The notes: generated from the sequence alone by a model not told the origin. Positions 42,979 to 51,588 are shown, counted from the stretch's first letter. The stretch: 64,000 nt of DNA from an uncultured Eubacteriales bacterium (GCA_910584745.1 CAJUDG010000009.1:1-64000); one strand, 5' to 3'. Made by a program: numbers and translations.

Positions 42979-43980
42979 TTACAGTAGGACTATCCCGGCA
43001 TCCCGGCACTTCTGCCGGGTGTCCCCGTCCCAGAGGGAGGCCTGGACCTCGCCGATATGGGCCTTGCCAAGAAGCAGCATACAGAGCCTGCTCTGGCCGA
43101 TGCCGCCGCCTATGGTCAGGGGCAGCCCGCCCGAGAGGAGCTGCTTGTGGAAGAGCAGCTCCCGCCTGTGCCCGCAGCCGGATTCCTCAAGCTGGCGGTC
43201 AAGGCTCTCGGGGTCCACGCGTATGCCCATGCTGCTTATCTCCATGGCGCAGCCTAGGGCCTCGTGCCAGAAGAACAGGTCGCCGTTCAGGGCCCAGTCG
43301 TCATAGTCCGGGGCCCGGCCGTCGTGGGGCCTTCCGCTCTTAAGCTTCCCGCCGATGCCCTCTATAAACACCGTCTTATGCTCACTAGTGAACCTGTTTT
43401 CCCGCTCCTTGGGGGAGAGCTTTGGCCACATGTCCTCCAGCTCCTGGGCGGTTATGAAGGTCACCTCCCGGCACAGCTCCACGGGCAGGTCCGAAAACTG
43501 CCACTGCAGCTCGTCCAGTGTGCCGCAGATGGCGCTGACTATCCTTCGCACGGTCTCCTGCAAAAAGCCCACGTTCCGGCTCTCCCGGTCGATGACCTTC
43601 TCCCAGTCCCACTGGTCCACATAGACCGAGTGCAGGTTGTCCAGCTCCTCGTCCCGGCGTATGGCGTTCATGTCCGTCACAAGGCCGTTGCCCACATAGA
43701 AGCTGTACTCCTTAAGGGCCAGCCGCTTCCATTTGGCCAGGGAGTGGACCACCTGGCCGTCTATCCCCACGGCGGGGATGTCGAAGCCCACCGGGCGCTC
43801 CACGCCGTTGAGGTCGTCGTTAAGGCCCGTGGCGGGGTCCACGAACAGTGGAGCCGTGACCCGCTTCAAATGCAGGGCCGCGCAGAGCTTCACCTGAAAT
43901 ACGTTCTTTATAAGGCCGATGGCCTTCTGGGTGTCGTAAAGGCTGAGGGTCGAGACGTAGCCCTCGGGTATTGTCGTCAT
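42979..43980 (-). CDS. asnA: Aspartate--ammonia ligase
   Basis: A 333-residue class-II-synthetase-like asparagine synthetase A that makes asparagine from aspartate, ammonia and ATP. Motifs: TAPLFVDPATGLNDDLNGVERPVGFD, WKRLALKEYSF, LHSVYVDQWDWEKVI, NGDLFFWHEALGCAMEISSMGIRVD and the C-terminal LPLTIGGGIGQSRLCMLLL (motif 3). The ATG at 43980 has GGAAGTG in front. It lies downstream of RidA, in the same direction. The presence of asnA here and an asparaginase at 49.6 kb gives opposite reactions within 7 kb. Confidence 0.95.
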   Translation of the reverse strand: MTTIPEGYVSTLSLYDTQKAIGLIKNVFQVKLCAALHLKRVTAPLFVDPATGLNDDLNGVERPVGFDIPAVGIDGQVVHSLAKWKRLALKEYSFYVGNGLVTDMNAIRRDEELDNLHSVYVDQWDWEKVIDRESRNVGFLQETVRRIVSAICGTLDELQWQFSDLPVELCREVTFITAQELEDMWPKLSPKERENRFTSEHKTVFIEGIGGKLKSGRPHDGRAPDYDDWALNGDLFFWHEALGCAMEISSMGIRVDPESLDRQLEESGCGHRRELLFHKQLLSGGLPLTIGGGIGQSRLCMLLLGKAHIGEVQASLWDGDTRQKCRDAGIVLL

Positions 43981-44014
43981 GGTAAACACTTCCAATCGGT
44001 TAGTTTGCTTTACC

Positions 44015-44389
44015 TTACTTTACAGCTATGGCCTCTATCTCAAAGAGCGCGCCTTTGGGCAGGGCCGCCACCTGTACGCAGGAGCGTGCAGGCGCTTCGC
44101 CCACAAAGTATTTGGCATAAATGGCGTTTATGGCGGCGAAGTCGTTGATGTCGGCCAAAAATACGGTGGTCTTGGCAACGTCAGAGAGGGCCATGCCCCC
44201 GGCCTCAAGCACGGCCTTAAGGTTCTCCAGGGCCTGCCTTGCCTGGGCCTCGACGCCCTCGGGCAGCTCGCCTGTGGCGGGGACGAGCCCCAGCTGGCCG
44301 GAGGTGTAGAGGGTATTGCCGCAGAGTTTCGCGTGGCAGTAGGGGCCCACGGCGGCGGGGGCGTTATTAGCTGTGATGGTCTTGTTCAT
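44015..44389 (-). CDS. RidA-family enamine/imine deaminase
   Basis: A 124-residue RidA protein that hydrolyses reactive 2-aminoacrylate from PLP enzymes. The family pattern is clear: APAAVGPYCHA, LYTSGQLGLVPATGEL, ALENLKAVLEAGG, and the arginine in APARSCVQVAALPKGALFEIEAIAV. The internal ATG at 44389 is chosen because AGGAGGATATTTTT precedes it. It is probably the first gene of a two-gene leftward unit with asnA. Confidence 0.93.
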   Translation of the reverse strand: MNKTITANNAPAAVGPYCHAKLCGNTLYTSGQLGLVPATGELPEGVEAQARQALENLKAVLEAGGMALSDVAKTTVFLADINDFAAINAIYAKYFVGEAPARSCVQVAALPKGALFEIEAIAVK

Positions 44390-44457
44390 AAAAATATCCT
44401 CCTTTGGTCTTTTATATACCATATATATTATACTTTTTGCAGGAAAAAATCAAGCCC

Positions 44458-44486
44458 TTGACATTCCAAAGGTACTGCGCTAATAT
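44458..44486 (+). promoter_or_regulatory. Promoter of the second isomerase/epimerase gene
   Basis: TTGACA at 44458-44463 and TAATAT at 44481-44486 with a 17-base spacer. It lies back to back with the leftward RidA unit. Confidence 0.75.
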
Positions 44487-44515
44487 GGTAGTAAAATCAC
44501 CGGGAGGTAATTATT

Positions 44516-45265
44516 ATGAAACTAGGCGCACAGCTTTTCACCTTACGCGAGTACACCCAGACGGAAAAGGACCTGGACTACTCCCTTATGCGGGTGGCGA
44601 AGATGGGCTATACCACCGTGCAGATATCGGCCATAGGGCCCATCGCCCCGGAGAAAGTCCGGGAGCTCTGCGATAAGCACGGCCTTGAGATAGTCCTGAC
44701 CCATACGGACCCGAACCGCATCCTGAACGACACGGAGAACGTCATTAAGGAGCACGACGTCATGGGGTGCGGCTACATAGGCATCGGGATGATGCCGAAG
44801 AAATACTGCTCCCCAGAGTGGCTATGGCACTTCGCCGAGGACTATAAGGAGGCCGCAAAGAAGATCGCCGCCGCGGGCAAGCTCCTTATGTACCATAATC
44901 ATAATATCGAGTTCCAGAGGTTCGGCGGCAAGCTGGTGATAGACACCCTTCTTGAGAGCTTCGCCTCCGATGAGCTGGGCTTTACTCTGGACACCTACTG
45001 GGTGCATATGGGCGGCGCGGACGTATGCGCCTGGATGGAAAAGCTCTCCGGGCGCATACCCTGCATACACCTTAAGGACATGGCCGTAAGCGGCTGGGAG
45101 CCCATTATGGCCCCGGTGGGCGAGGGCAACCTGGACTTTGACAAAATTATCAAGACCGCCGAGAGGTGCGGCACAAAGCACCTTCTGGTGGAGCAGGACA
45201 CCTGCATAGGCAGCCCCTTCGACTGCCTTGAGACGAGCTTTAAGAATTTGCAGGGGAAGTATTGA
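44516..45265 (+). CDS. Sugar phosphate isomerase/epimerase (short form)
   Basis: A 249-residue xylose-isomerase-like TIM barrel. Landmarks: KLGAQLFTLREYTQTEKDLDYSL, VTHTDPNRIL-type strand (IVLTHTDPNRI), LLMYHNHNIEFQ with metal-binding residues, GFTLDTYWVHMGGADV, IPCIHLKDMAV, and the C-terminal LLVEQDTCIGSPFD. The reaction is not known. The 3' end overlaps the convergent YhfC-type gene by 26 bases. Confidence 0.9.
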   Translation: MKLGAQLFTLREYTQTEKDLDYSLMRVAKMGYTTVQISAIGPIAPEKVRELCDKHGLEIVLTHTDPNRILNDTENVIKEHDVMGCGYIGIGMMPKKYCSPEWLWHFAEDYKEAAKKIAAAGKLLMYHNHNIEFQRFGGKLVIDTLLESFASDELGFTLDTYWVHMGGADVCAWMEKLSGRIPCIHLKDMAVSGWEPIMAPVGEGNLDFDKIIKTAERCGTKHLLVEQDTCIGSPFDCLETSFKNLQGKY

Positions 45266-46052
45266 GCTTTTTATAGAGCCTGACGGCCCAGACCGCCAGC
45301 AGCACCGCCCACAAGAGCACCCAGCCCTCGCAGAGGAGCATACTTACCGCGCCCCGCTGGTACATGGCGGGGAGAAGGTCCAGCAGCGCGTGGGCCAGTA
45401 TAGCAAGGGGCAGGTACAGCCGGGTCCTGCCCGTGTCCAGCCCATAGGCAACTACCAGGGTCAGGGAGACGTGCGCGGACATAGCCAGCAGGCGCTCCAC
45501 GATGCTCAGCAGCCCCATCATGGGGCCAAAGCCCGCGGCGGTCTCCAGGGTGGGGCCGAGATTACCCGCGCCCGTGGGGTCCAGCATCTTTTCAGTGGCC
45601 TCGGGCCCTTGGAGCATCAGCAGCACGGCTATCACCAGATAGCTTACAATGCCAGTGAGTATGACAAAGACCTCTATGCCCCCGTGGCCTATGCCGTACA
45701 TGACGTAGTCCCGGGGGTTTCTGTGCTTCTTCATGGTGAAGCGCAGGAAGACGTACCGCCCGCACTCCTCAAAGATACCGGCCATCAGAGCGCCGTAAAG
45801 CACGTAGAGGGGCGTGCTTGAGAGTATAACGCGGGAGACGGGGTTGTCCATGACGATGCACACCATATGGACCCCCAACTCCAGCACCCGGGCAAAGAGC
45901 AAAAAGCCCGCCGCCCCCAGGAACAGGGGCGTAAGGCTGGGCCTTGTGCGCTTTTTCCAGACCAGGGCCGCGATCACGGGCAGCGCCAGCATGAGCAGGG
46001 AGGTCACGGCCAGGACTATGACAGCTTGAAATAGGTTCTGAGTGTTCTGCAT
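45240..46052 (-). CDS. YhfC-family membrane protein (putative intramembrane protease)
   Basis: A 270-residue integral membrane protein with about seven hydrophobic segments. The conserved loop LMAGIFEECGRYVFLRF carries the glutamate pair typical of the CPBP/Abi-like YhfC family of putative intramembrane metalloproteases, and further IGHGGIEVFVIL and AILAHALLDLLP supply histidine/aspartate. Function in Firmicutes is not settled. A consensus promoter drives it (46103-46131). Its 3' end overlaps the short isomerase/epimerase gene. Confidence 0.88.
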   Translation of the reverse strand: MQNTQNLFQAVIVLAVTSLLMLALPVIAALVWKKRTRPSLTPLFLGAAGFLLFARVLELGVHMVCIVMDNPVSRVILSSTPLYVLYGALMAGIFEECGRYVFLRFTMKKHRNPRDYVMYGIGHGGIEVFVILTGIVSYLVIAVLLMLQGPEATEKMLDPTGAGNLGPTLETAAGFGPMMGLLSIVERLLAMSAHVSLTLVVAYGLDTGRTRLYLPLAILAHALLDLLPAMYQRGAVSMLLCEGWVLLWAVLLAVWAVRLYKKLNTSPANS

Positions 46053-46102
46053 GATTTGGTTCCCCCTTTGGATATTTTACGTTTAAGTTAAATGTTGTGC
46101 GT

Positions 46103-46131
46103 ATTATAGCATAGGGAGACGGGGTTGTCAA
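46103..46131 (-). promoter_or_regulatory. Consensus promoter of the YhfC-type gene
   Basis: On the minus strand TTGACA (46131-46126) and TATAAT (46108-46103) are both perfect and separated by 17 bases. Confidence 0.85.
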
Positions 46132-46146
46132 GGGTGGAAATATAAG

Positions 46147-46179
46147 AGGACAGGGGCTCCGATATGGGGCCCCTGTCCT
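46147..46179 (-). terminator. Intrinsic terminator of the binding-protein gene
   Basis: Perfect 11-base stem aggacaggggc/gcccctgtcct with an 11-base loop, followed on the minus strand by a T-rich stretch. It lies just after the stop codon of the leftward lipoprotein gene. Confidence 0.75.
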
Positions 46180-46184
46180 TTCTG

Positions 46185-47372
46185 TCAGCTTTCGGCCAGA
46201 TACATGTTCATCTTCACATACGCCTTATGGCAGAGCTCTTTAAGCTCGTCCTCGCCGGCGTTCAGGTCCCAGGCATCGTACACCAGGTCATCGAGCGGGG
46301 TGTTGAATTTCACCACGTCTATCTTGTCTATAAGCCCCGAGAACTCCTCGAAGTTCCCCTGGCTCATATAGCGTCCGTGCCAGGGGTGGTCCTCGGTGCC
46401 AAGCTGGGAGTGCACTGGCAGGGCAAGGTTGTAAATTTGGGAGCGGGTCAAAAGCTCCTCAGACAGCAGGAAGTCCAGTACCCGGAAGGCCTCGGCGGGG
46501 TGCTTTGTGTTACGGTTTATCCCCGCAAAGCAGGTGATGTTCGCCGTGATGCCGCCGGAGATATTCGGCCCCGAGAGCATCCAATACTCCGTGTCCTTAA
46601 GGTCCAGGGGCTCCGGGCGGTTTTCCCCCATGGTCGTGAAGGCGCCCTCGCTTATGTACGCGAACTTTACCGGCAGCTCCTTTGCACTTTTGAAGCGGTC
46701 CAGCTGCTCAAGGCAGTTCTCCAGCAGCTCCTCCTCCGAGAGGGCCAGCCGGTCGTTGTCATAGTCCGCCAACTCCCCAAGCACATTGTACAGCGCCATC
46801 TGCCCTGTCAGATCCCCGGACAGCGGGTGGCCGAAGGTGGGCTCGCCCTGGGACTTTTCCATCACGTACATCTGGAACTCGTACCCCAGCGGCAGCAGCT
46901 GCTGGCCGTCGGCGTTCTTTCCGGCATCCATTATCTTTGGCAGCAGCTTGTCCCACTCCATGTACTGGGCCTTTTCGATATAGTCATCCAGGGGCAGGAA
47001 GATGCGGCTTTCCATCACCTGCCGGGGGAAGGGGAACAGCACGCCGTCGTCATAAAGGAGCTGGGCCGCGTCGCAGAGGAAGATGTCCGGCCCCTTCCCG
47101 GCCAGTATCTCCGTACGGACCCGCTGCATGGTGTTCTCCCGCTCCGAGCCCTCGGCGGGGATGGTCTCCATAAGCAGGGTGAACTCCTTGCCGGAGCCCG
47201 GTACGGACAGCAGCATGTCCGACACCGCCGTGCCGCCCACCCGCCTAAGGTCCACGCATACGTTGAGGGCTGCCGGGGAGTCCTCCTTTGGAGGCTCCTC
47301 CCCGCCGCCGCAGGCGGTGAGCGGCAGGAGAGCCAGGGCGATGGTCAGGGTCATGAGTATGAGTTTTTTCAT
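46185..47372 (-). CDS. Extracellular solute-binding lipoprotein
   Basis: A 395-residue family-1 type substrate-binding lipoprotein. The signal peptide MKKLILMTLTIALALLPLTAC ends in the lipobox LTAC. The mature part has the usual EILAGKGPDIFLCDA and a long C-terminal domain ending VKMNMYLAES. No permease lies beside it, so the transporter may be elsewhere or the protein may act as a stand-alone sensor. The ATG at 47372 follows GAGGTGAT. It is not closely similar to the two LplA-like proteins of the glycan locus. Confidence 0.88.
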   Translation of the reverse strand: MKKLILMTLTIALALLPLTACGGGEEPPKEDSPAALNVCVDLRRVGGTAVSDMLLSVPGSGKEFTLLMETIPAEGSERENTMQRVRTEILAGKGPDIFLCDAAQLLYDDGVLFPFPRQVMESRIFLPLDDYIEKAQYMEWDKLLPKIMDAGKNADGQQLLPLGYEFQMYVMEKSQGEPTFGHPLSGDLTGQMALYNVLGELADYDNDRLALSEEELLENCLEQLDRFKSAKELPVKFAYISEGAFTTMGENRPEPLDLKDTEYWMLSGPNISGGITANITCFAGINRNTKHPAEAFRVLDFLLSEELLTRSQIYNLALPVHSQLGTEDHPWHGRYMSQGNFEEFSGLIDKIDVVKFNTPLDDLVYDAWDLNAGEDELKELCHKAYVKMNMYLAES

Positions 47373-47481
47373 AATATCACCTCGTGGGTTTAGTTTATAC
47401 TTATAAGAATACAAGTTGGGGCGGTTTGGTTGCATGGTTTTTTAAAAAAATTTCACTTTTTTTTCAGAAAACCTGCCCCGC

Positions 47482-47510
47482 TTGACATGACAGCTTCATT
47501 GTGCTAAAAT
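47482..47510 (+). promoter_or_regulatory. Promoter of leuB
   Basis: TTGACA at 47482-47487 and TAAAAT at 47505-47510 with a 17-base spacer, 35 bases before the start codon. Confidence 0.8.
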
Positions 47511-47545
47511 TTCCAATATAAACTCAAGTAAAAGGGGTAGGCAGC

Positions 47546-48622
47546 ATGAAAAATTACAAGCTCACCGTTTTAAAGGGCGACGGCATCGGGCCCGAGATAG
47601 TGGACGAGGCCATAAAGGCCCTGGATAAGGCCGCGGACAAGTTCGGCTTTTCTGTGGAGTACGACTACCAGCTCCTGGGCGGCGCGGCCATCGACGCCAC
47701 CGGGGTCCCCCTGCCGGAGGAGACCGTCAATTCCTGCAAGGCGGCGGATTCCGTGATACTCGGCGCCGTCGGCGGCCCCAAGTGGGACAGCCAGCCGGGG
47801 AACAACAGGCCCGAGGCGGGGCTTCTGGGCATACGCAAGGCCCTGGGGCTCTACGCCAACCTGCGCCCGGCAGTGATATTCGCCCCCCTGCGGGACGCGT
47901 CCCCCTTAAAGCCCGAGATAATCGGCGAGAGCCTTGACCTCATGGTGGTGCGGGAGCTTACCGGGGGCATCTACTTCGGGGACCGGGGCACCGAGGAGCA
48001 CGACGGCGTGAAGTCAGCCTTTGACACCGAGCGCTACTCCGTGCCGGAGATAGAGCGCATAGCCCGGGTGGCTTTTGATATGGCCCAGAAGCGCGGCCAT
48101 AAGCTGACCAGCGTGGACAAGGCCAACGTGCTGGACAGCTCGAGGCTCTGGCGGGCCACGGTGGACAGGATAGCGGCGGAGTACCCCGACGTGCAGGTCA
48201 GCCATCTTTACGTGGACAACACCGCCATGCAGCTGGTCCGGGATCCGGGGCAGTTCGACGTGATACTCACCTCCAACATGTTCGGGGATATCCTCTCAGA
48301 CGAGGCCTCCATGATAAGCGGCTCCATCGGTATGCTGGCCTCGGCAAGCCTTGGCGGCAGCGGCTTCGGCCTGTACGAGCCCATACACGGCTCCGCCCCG
48401 GACATCGCCGGGCAGGACGCGGCCAATCCTCTGGCGACCATACTCTCCATCGCCATGCTCTTAAAATACTCCCTGGACGAGCCCCAGGCCGCAAAGGCCA
48501 TAGAGGACGCCGTGGCCAAGGCCCTGACTATGGCCCGGACCCGGGACATCTACACCGAGGGCTGCGGCGCGAAGCTGGTTGGGTGCAGGGAGATGGGCGA
48601 CATCGTGGCATCCCTTATCTGA
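47546..48622 (+). CDS. leuB: 3-isopropylmalate dehydrogenase
   Basis: A 358-residue LeuB, which oxidatively decarboxylates 3-isopropylmalate in leucine synthesis. Motifs: VLKGDGIGPEIV at the start, GAVGGPKWD, the substrate arginines in LLGIRKALGLYANLRP, VVRELTGGIYFG, DKANVLDSSRLWR, and the NAD+ site GSAPDIAGQDAANPLATILS. No leuA, leuC or leuD is adjacent, which is unusual because these genes are normally one operon. It has its own promoter. Confidence 0.95.
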   Translation: MKNYKLTVLKGDGIGPEIVDEAIKALDKAADKFGFSVEYDYQLLGGAAIDATGVPLPEETVNSCKAADSVILGAVGGPKWDSQPGNNRPEAGLLGIRKALGLYANLRPAVIFAPLRDASPLKPEIIGESLDLMVVRELTGGIYFGDRGTEEHDGVKSAFDTERYSVPEIERIARVAFDMAQKRGHKLTSVDKANVLDSSRLWRATVDRIAAEYPDVQVSHLYVDNTAMQLVRDPGQFDVILTSNMFGDILSDEASMISGSIGMLASASLGGSGFGLYEPIHGSAPDIAGQDAANPLATILSIAMLLKYSLDEPQAAKAIEDAVAKALTMARTRDIYTEGCGAKLVGCREMGDIVASLI

Positions 48623-48679
48623 GCCAGGGTATGTAAAACTTAATAGCTGCCACCGGGCAGCTGGTGCAATAGCATAGCT

Positions 48680-48729
48680 GGGGCACCCGGCGCACATCGT
48701 TAGGTCTTTGAAGATGTGCGCGGGGGCCC
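48680..48729 (+). promoter_or_regulatory. Long hairpin between leuB and pnuC
   Basis: gcgcacatc at 48690-48698 pairs with gatgtgcgc at 48713-48721, and the flanking ggggcaccc/gggggccc extend the stem with one or two mismatches. It is followed by tgttctttt. It may terminate the leuB message or control pnuC. The 150-base spacer has no other recognised element; I could not match it to a known NAD+ riboswitch class. Confidence 0.5.
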
Positions 48730-48772
48730 TGTTCTTTTGGAATGACTTTGGAGATTTCAGGAGGTTTTTGGA

Positions 48773-49495
48773 ATGAAAAAGGCCGGCTTTCGCATATTTC
48801 TGTACGATTTCTACCACTATTTTACCCGGGGCGAGCGGGCGCTCTGGTGCTGCTCCATAGCGCTGGTGCTCGTGGCGTTCATCATCTTTGACCGGCGGGA
48901 CTATATGACCCTCACGGCCTCCCTTGTGGGGGTGACCTTCCTGATACTGGACGCCAAGGCCAATCCCATCGGGCAGGTGCTGATGGTGGTCTTCAGCCTG
49001 CTGTACGGAGCCATCTCCTTCCACTGCGCCTACTACGGCGAGATGATCACCTATCTGGGTATGACCGCGCCCATGTCCGTGTTCGCCCTTGTCTCGTGGC
49101 TTCGGCACCCCTTTGAGGGGGACCGCTCCCAGGTGCGGGTGCGGGGGCTCAGGGCCGGGGACGGTATTATCACGCTGCTGCTCTGCGGGGCGGTGACGCT
49201 GATATTCTTCTTTATCCTCCGGGCCATGGGTACGGCAAATCTTGTTCCCGGCACGATATCCGTCGCCACAAGCTTTCTCGCCGTGGCGCTGACGTATCTC
49301 AGGAGCCCGCTGTTCGCCCTGGCCTATGCGGCCAACGACGCGGTGCTTATCGTGCTGTGGGTAATGGCGGGCCTTTCGGAGCCGTCTTACCTGTCGGTGG
49401 CGGTATGCTTTGGGGTGTTCCTTGTGAACGATTCGTATACCTATATAAACTGGCGCAGGCTGAAAAGGCAGCAGGGGGAGAAAACCAGAGCTTGA
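48773..49495 (+). CDS. pnuC: Nicotinamide riboside/mononucleotide transporter PnuC
   Basis: A 240-residue membrane protein with seven or so hydrophobic segments (CSIALVLVAFIIF, MTLTASLVGVTFLILDAKANPIGQ, ALAYAANDAVLIVLWVMAG). The family signature is in the loop AKANPIGQVLMVVFSLLYGAISF. PnuC lets nicotinamide riboside diffuse in, after which it is trapped by phosphorylation. GGAGG precedes the ATG. The asparaginase gene follows with its own promoter. Confidence 0.92.
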   Translation: MKKAGFRIFLYDFYHYFTRGERALWCCSIALVLVAFIIFDRRDYMTLTASLVGVTFLILDAKANPIGQVLMVVFSLLYGAISFHCAYYGEMITYLGMTAPMSVFALVSWLRHPFEGDRSQVRVRGLRAGDGIITLLLCGAVTLIFFFILRAMGTANLVPGTISVATSFLAVALTYLRSPLFALAYAANDAVLIVLWVMAGLSEPSYLSVAVCFGVFLVNDSYTYINWRRLKRQQGEKTRA

Positions 49496-49520
49496 CCCCC
49501 GGGCCGAAACAGTTTATACT
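49493..49520 (+). promoter_or_regulatory. Promoter of the asparaginase gene
   Basis: TTGACC at 49493-49498 and TATACT at 49515-49520 with a 16-base spacer; the -35 box overlaps the pnuC stop. Confidence 0.6.
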
Positions 49521-49555
49521 GGTACTGCCGAATAAATCCAAAAAGGGTGACTTTA

Positions 49556-50533
49556 ATGAAGAAGATATTGCTGATAGCCACCGGCGGCACCATAGCCTGC
49601 CGCAGGACCCAGTCGGGCCTTGCCCCGGGGCTGTCCACAGAGGAGCTGCTGGCCCAGGTGCCGGACGTGAAAAGCCTCTGCGAGGTACAGGCCGTCCAGC
49701 CCATGAACCTGGACAGCACCAACATATCCCCCGGGGACTGGCTGCTGCTGGCGGGGGTGATAGAGAAAAATTACGAGAGCTTTGACGGCTTCGTCATATG
49801 CCACGGCACAGACACCCTGGCCTATACCGCCGCGGCCCTCTCGTACCTCATACAGAATACCCGCAAGCCCATCGTCCTCACCGGGGCCCAGCACCCCATC
49901 GACCGGGAGGACACCGACGCCCGGCAGAACATTTACGACAGCTTCAGCTACGCCTGCAGCGGGGACAGCGGGGTGTGCATCGTCTTCGGCGGCCGGGTCA
50001 TAGCCGGGACCAGGGCCAGGAAGACCCGCACCAAGAGCTATAACGCCTTTTCAAGCATAAACTTCCCGGATATCGCGGAGCTCCGGGACCGGCGTGTGGT
50101 GCGCTTTATACCCTATAAGGGCGCGGGGGAGCCCGCCTTCACACATAAGCTCGACACCCATGTGGCCCTTTTGAAGCTGATACCCGGCCTGCCGCCGGAG
50201 ACATTCAGGTCCGTGGGGGAGCTCTGCCACGGGCTGATAATCGAGAGCTACGGCGTGGGGGGCATCCCGGACGCGTACCTCTCGGAGCTTGAAAGCATAC
50301 TACAGGCGGGCAGGACCGTGGTCCTCGCCACCCAGGTGCCCCAGGAGGGCAGCGACCTGTCGGTGTACCAGGTGGGCCACAGGCTGAAGGACAGGCCGGG
50401 GCTTTTGGAGCCCTTTGACATGACCCTGGAGTCCACGGTGACGAAGCTCATGTGGGTGCTGGGACGGACCAGGGAGCCGGAGGAGGTGCGGCGGCTGTTC
50501 TATACTCCTGTGAACTATGATCTGTTGTTTTGA
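49556..50533 (+). CDS. Asparaginase
   Basis: A 325-residue L-asparaginase (type I-like, cytoplasmic). The two active threonines are in IATGGTIACRR (T in GGTIA) and in ICHGTDTLAYTA (HGTDT), with the lysine in SYNAFSSIN-preceding KTRTKS. It cleaves asparagine to aspartate and ammonia. No signal peptide, which argues against the periplasmic type II. The ATG is chosen over the upstream GTG at 49547. The reaction is the reverse of that of asnA, which lies 6 kb upstream. Confidence 0.92.
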   Translation: MKKILLIATGGTIACRRTQSGLAPGLSTEELLAQVPDVKSLCEVQAVQPMNLDSTNISPGDWLLLAGVIEKNYESFDGFVICHGTDTLAYTAAALSYLIQNTRKPIVLTGAQHPIDREDTDARQNIYDSFSYACSGDSGVCIVFGGRVIAGTRARKTRTKSYNAFSSINFPDIAELRDRRVVRFIPYKGAGEPAFTHKLDTHVALLKLIPGLPPETFRSVGELCHGLIIESYGVGGIPDAYLSELESILQAGRTVVLATQVPQEGSDLSVYQVGHRLKDRPGLLEPFDMTLESTVTKLMWVLGRTREPEEVRRLFYTPVNYDLLF

Positions 50534-50551
50534 ATTTTTTTGTGCATAATG

Positions 50552-50580
50552 TTGACAACGCCTTTGAAAAATGTTATAAT
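50552..50580 (+). promoter_or_regulatory. Promoter of the tandem small secreted proteins
   Basis: TTGACA at 50552-50557 and TATAAT at 50575-50580, both perfect, with a 17-base spacer, 30 bases before the first start codon. Confidence 0.85.
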
Positions 50581-50609
50581 GGACAAAAAGCAAGGGCGAG
50601 GTGATGTAA

Positions 50610-51092
50610 ATGTACAATAAATTACCCATACGCGCGCTGGGGCTGATGCTTGCGGTATTGGCTATTACAGCCACTCTCACCGCCGTCGGCTTTGAGAAGC
50701 CCTCTGTCACCCGCCCCTGCCCATGCGAGAGCTGCGGCTGCGAATTGCCCTCAGGGCGGCTGTTCGCCCTGTCAAAGGAACATCTCATTGACGTTGTCAT
50801 ACAAGAGGAGGGGCCCTCCGGAAGAGTGGTATTGGAGGGTGAGGACGCGGAACGGGCCGTGGACCTGCTGAACTCTTTTGTGGTGGTGTCCGAAAAAGAA
50901 ATCGGCGGGGAGTACATCGGCGGCAGCGGGGCGTGGGTGAACCTGTATGATTCGCGCAGGGCTTTCCAGCCCATACGGACTCAGAATGCCGTTATTATTG
51001 GCAAAACGCAGTATATCCTTGAGCCTTGGTGCCTGGAGGAGTTTTATAAGCTCTATGACGAGGCCATGGAGAAAGGGGGGCGGGACTCATGA
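50610..51092 (+). CDS. Small membrane-anchored protein with CxCxxCxC motif, paralog 1
   Basis: A 160-residue protein with an N-terminal hydrophobic stretch (LGLMLAVLAITATLTAVG) and, just after it, a cluster of cysteines (PCPCESCGCELP). The rest is a small beta-rich domain with VDLLNSFVV and KTQYILEPWCLEEFYKLYDEA. The same layout is found in the next gene, so the two are tandem paralogs despite low identity, and the DUF5301-like protein at 38792-39304 may be a third. Function unknown. The stop overlaps the next start (ATGA). Confidence 0.75.
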   Translation: MYNKLPIRALGLMLAVLAITATLTAVGFEKPSVTRPCPCESCGCELPSGRLFALSKEHLIDVVIQEEGPSGRVVLEGEDAERAVDLLNSFVVVSEKEIGGEYIGGSGAWVNLYDSRRAFQPIRTQNAVIIGKTQYILEPWCLEEFYKLYDEAMEKGGRDS

Positions 51093-51544
51093 AAAGGAGC
51101 GTAAGGCTGGCAGCCCTGCTTGGGGCTCTCGGACTTGTGGCGGCGCTTGGGGGCTGCGAAAGTGAGGTCCGGGAGGTTTACTGCTCTTGCGGCCGCCAGG
51201 AGTGCACCGTCAGCCCGCCGGATGAATACCTGTTCGCATTTTCCGACTATTGCCTGCGGGAGATAACGGTGGGGGAGAACAAGGATGCCGAGGACACCGT
51301 GTACCTTTCTTTGCTGGGCGATGACTGTCTTGAGAGGGGCCGGGAGATACTGAACAGCTTTATGCCCCAGGGGGAGCCAGTAGAGGCGGAGGAGATTCCC
51401 CCGGGGAGCGTGAGGGTACAGGTCACATATTATGATATGTACAGGGAGTTTTACCTGGAGGGGGACAGTATCACCATAAACAAAAAGAAGTACACCGGCA
51501 AAAAGGGGAGCCTGGACCCGTTTTATGAGCTTATCGCGGAATAA
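51089..51544 (+). CDS. Small lipoprotein with CxCxxxxC motif, paralog 2
   Basis: A 151-residue protein with a signal peptide ending LGGC (lipobox LGGCE), then YCSCGRQECTV, ILNSFMPQG and INKKKYTGKKGSLDPFYELIAE. It resembles paralog 1 in size, cysteine position, the LNSF motif and the C-terminal K-K-x-Y...FYxL pattern. It starts within the stop codon of paralog 1. Probably a surface lipoprotein of unknown role. sigK follows after 86 bases. Confidence 0.75.
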   Translation: MKRSVRLAALLGALGLVAALGGCESEVREVYCSCGRQECTVSPPDEYLFAFSDYCLREITVGENKDAEDTVYLSLLGDDCLERGREILNSFMPQGEPVEAEEIPPGSVRVQVTYYDMYREFYLEGDSITINKKKYTGKKGSLDPFYELIAE

Positions 51545-51562
51545 AGCGGCAGGTACAAGCAA

Positions 51563-51588
51563 ATATTTTGGGGGCCGCTCATACAATT
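51563..51588 (+). promoter_or_regulatory. Sigma-E-type promoter of sigK
   Basis: CATACAAT at 51580-51587 matches the sigma-E -10 consensus, and ATATT at 51563-51567 stands where its -35 element is expected, although the spacing is a little short. In Bacillus subtilis sigK is read by sigma-E, so the placement is right. Confidence 0.5.

Noticed and set aside
46164..47393. Long rightward open frame (409 codons) opposite the solute-binding lipoprotein gene
   Set aside because: It is antisense to a clear lipoprotein gene. GC-rich genes produce long shadow frames on the other strand; the residue composition (many H, L, V, G) is not protein-like and there is no ribosome site.
48630..48770. Known NAD+ riboswitch before pnuC
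   Set aside because: I could not align the sequence with either NAD+ riboswitch class; only an unspecific hairpin is certain.
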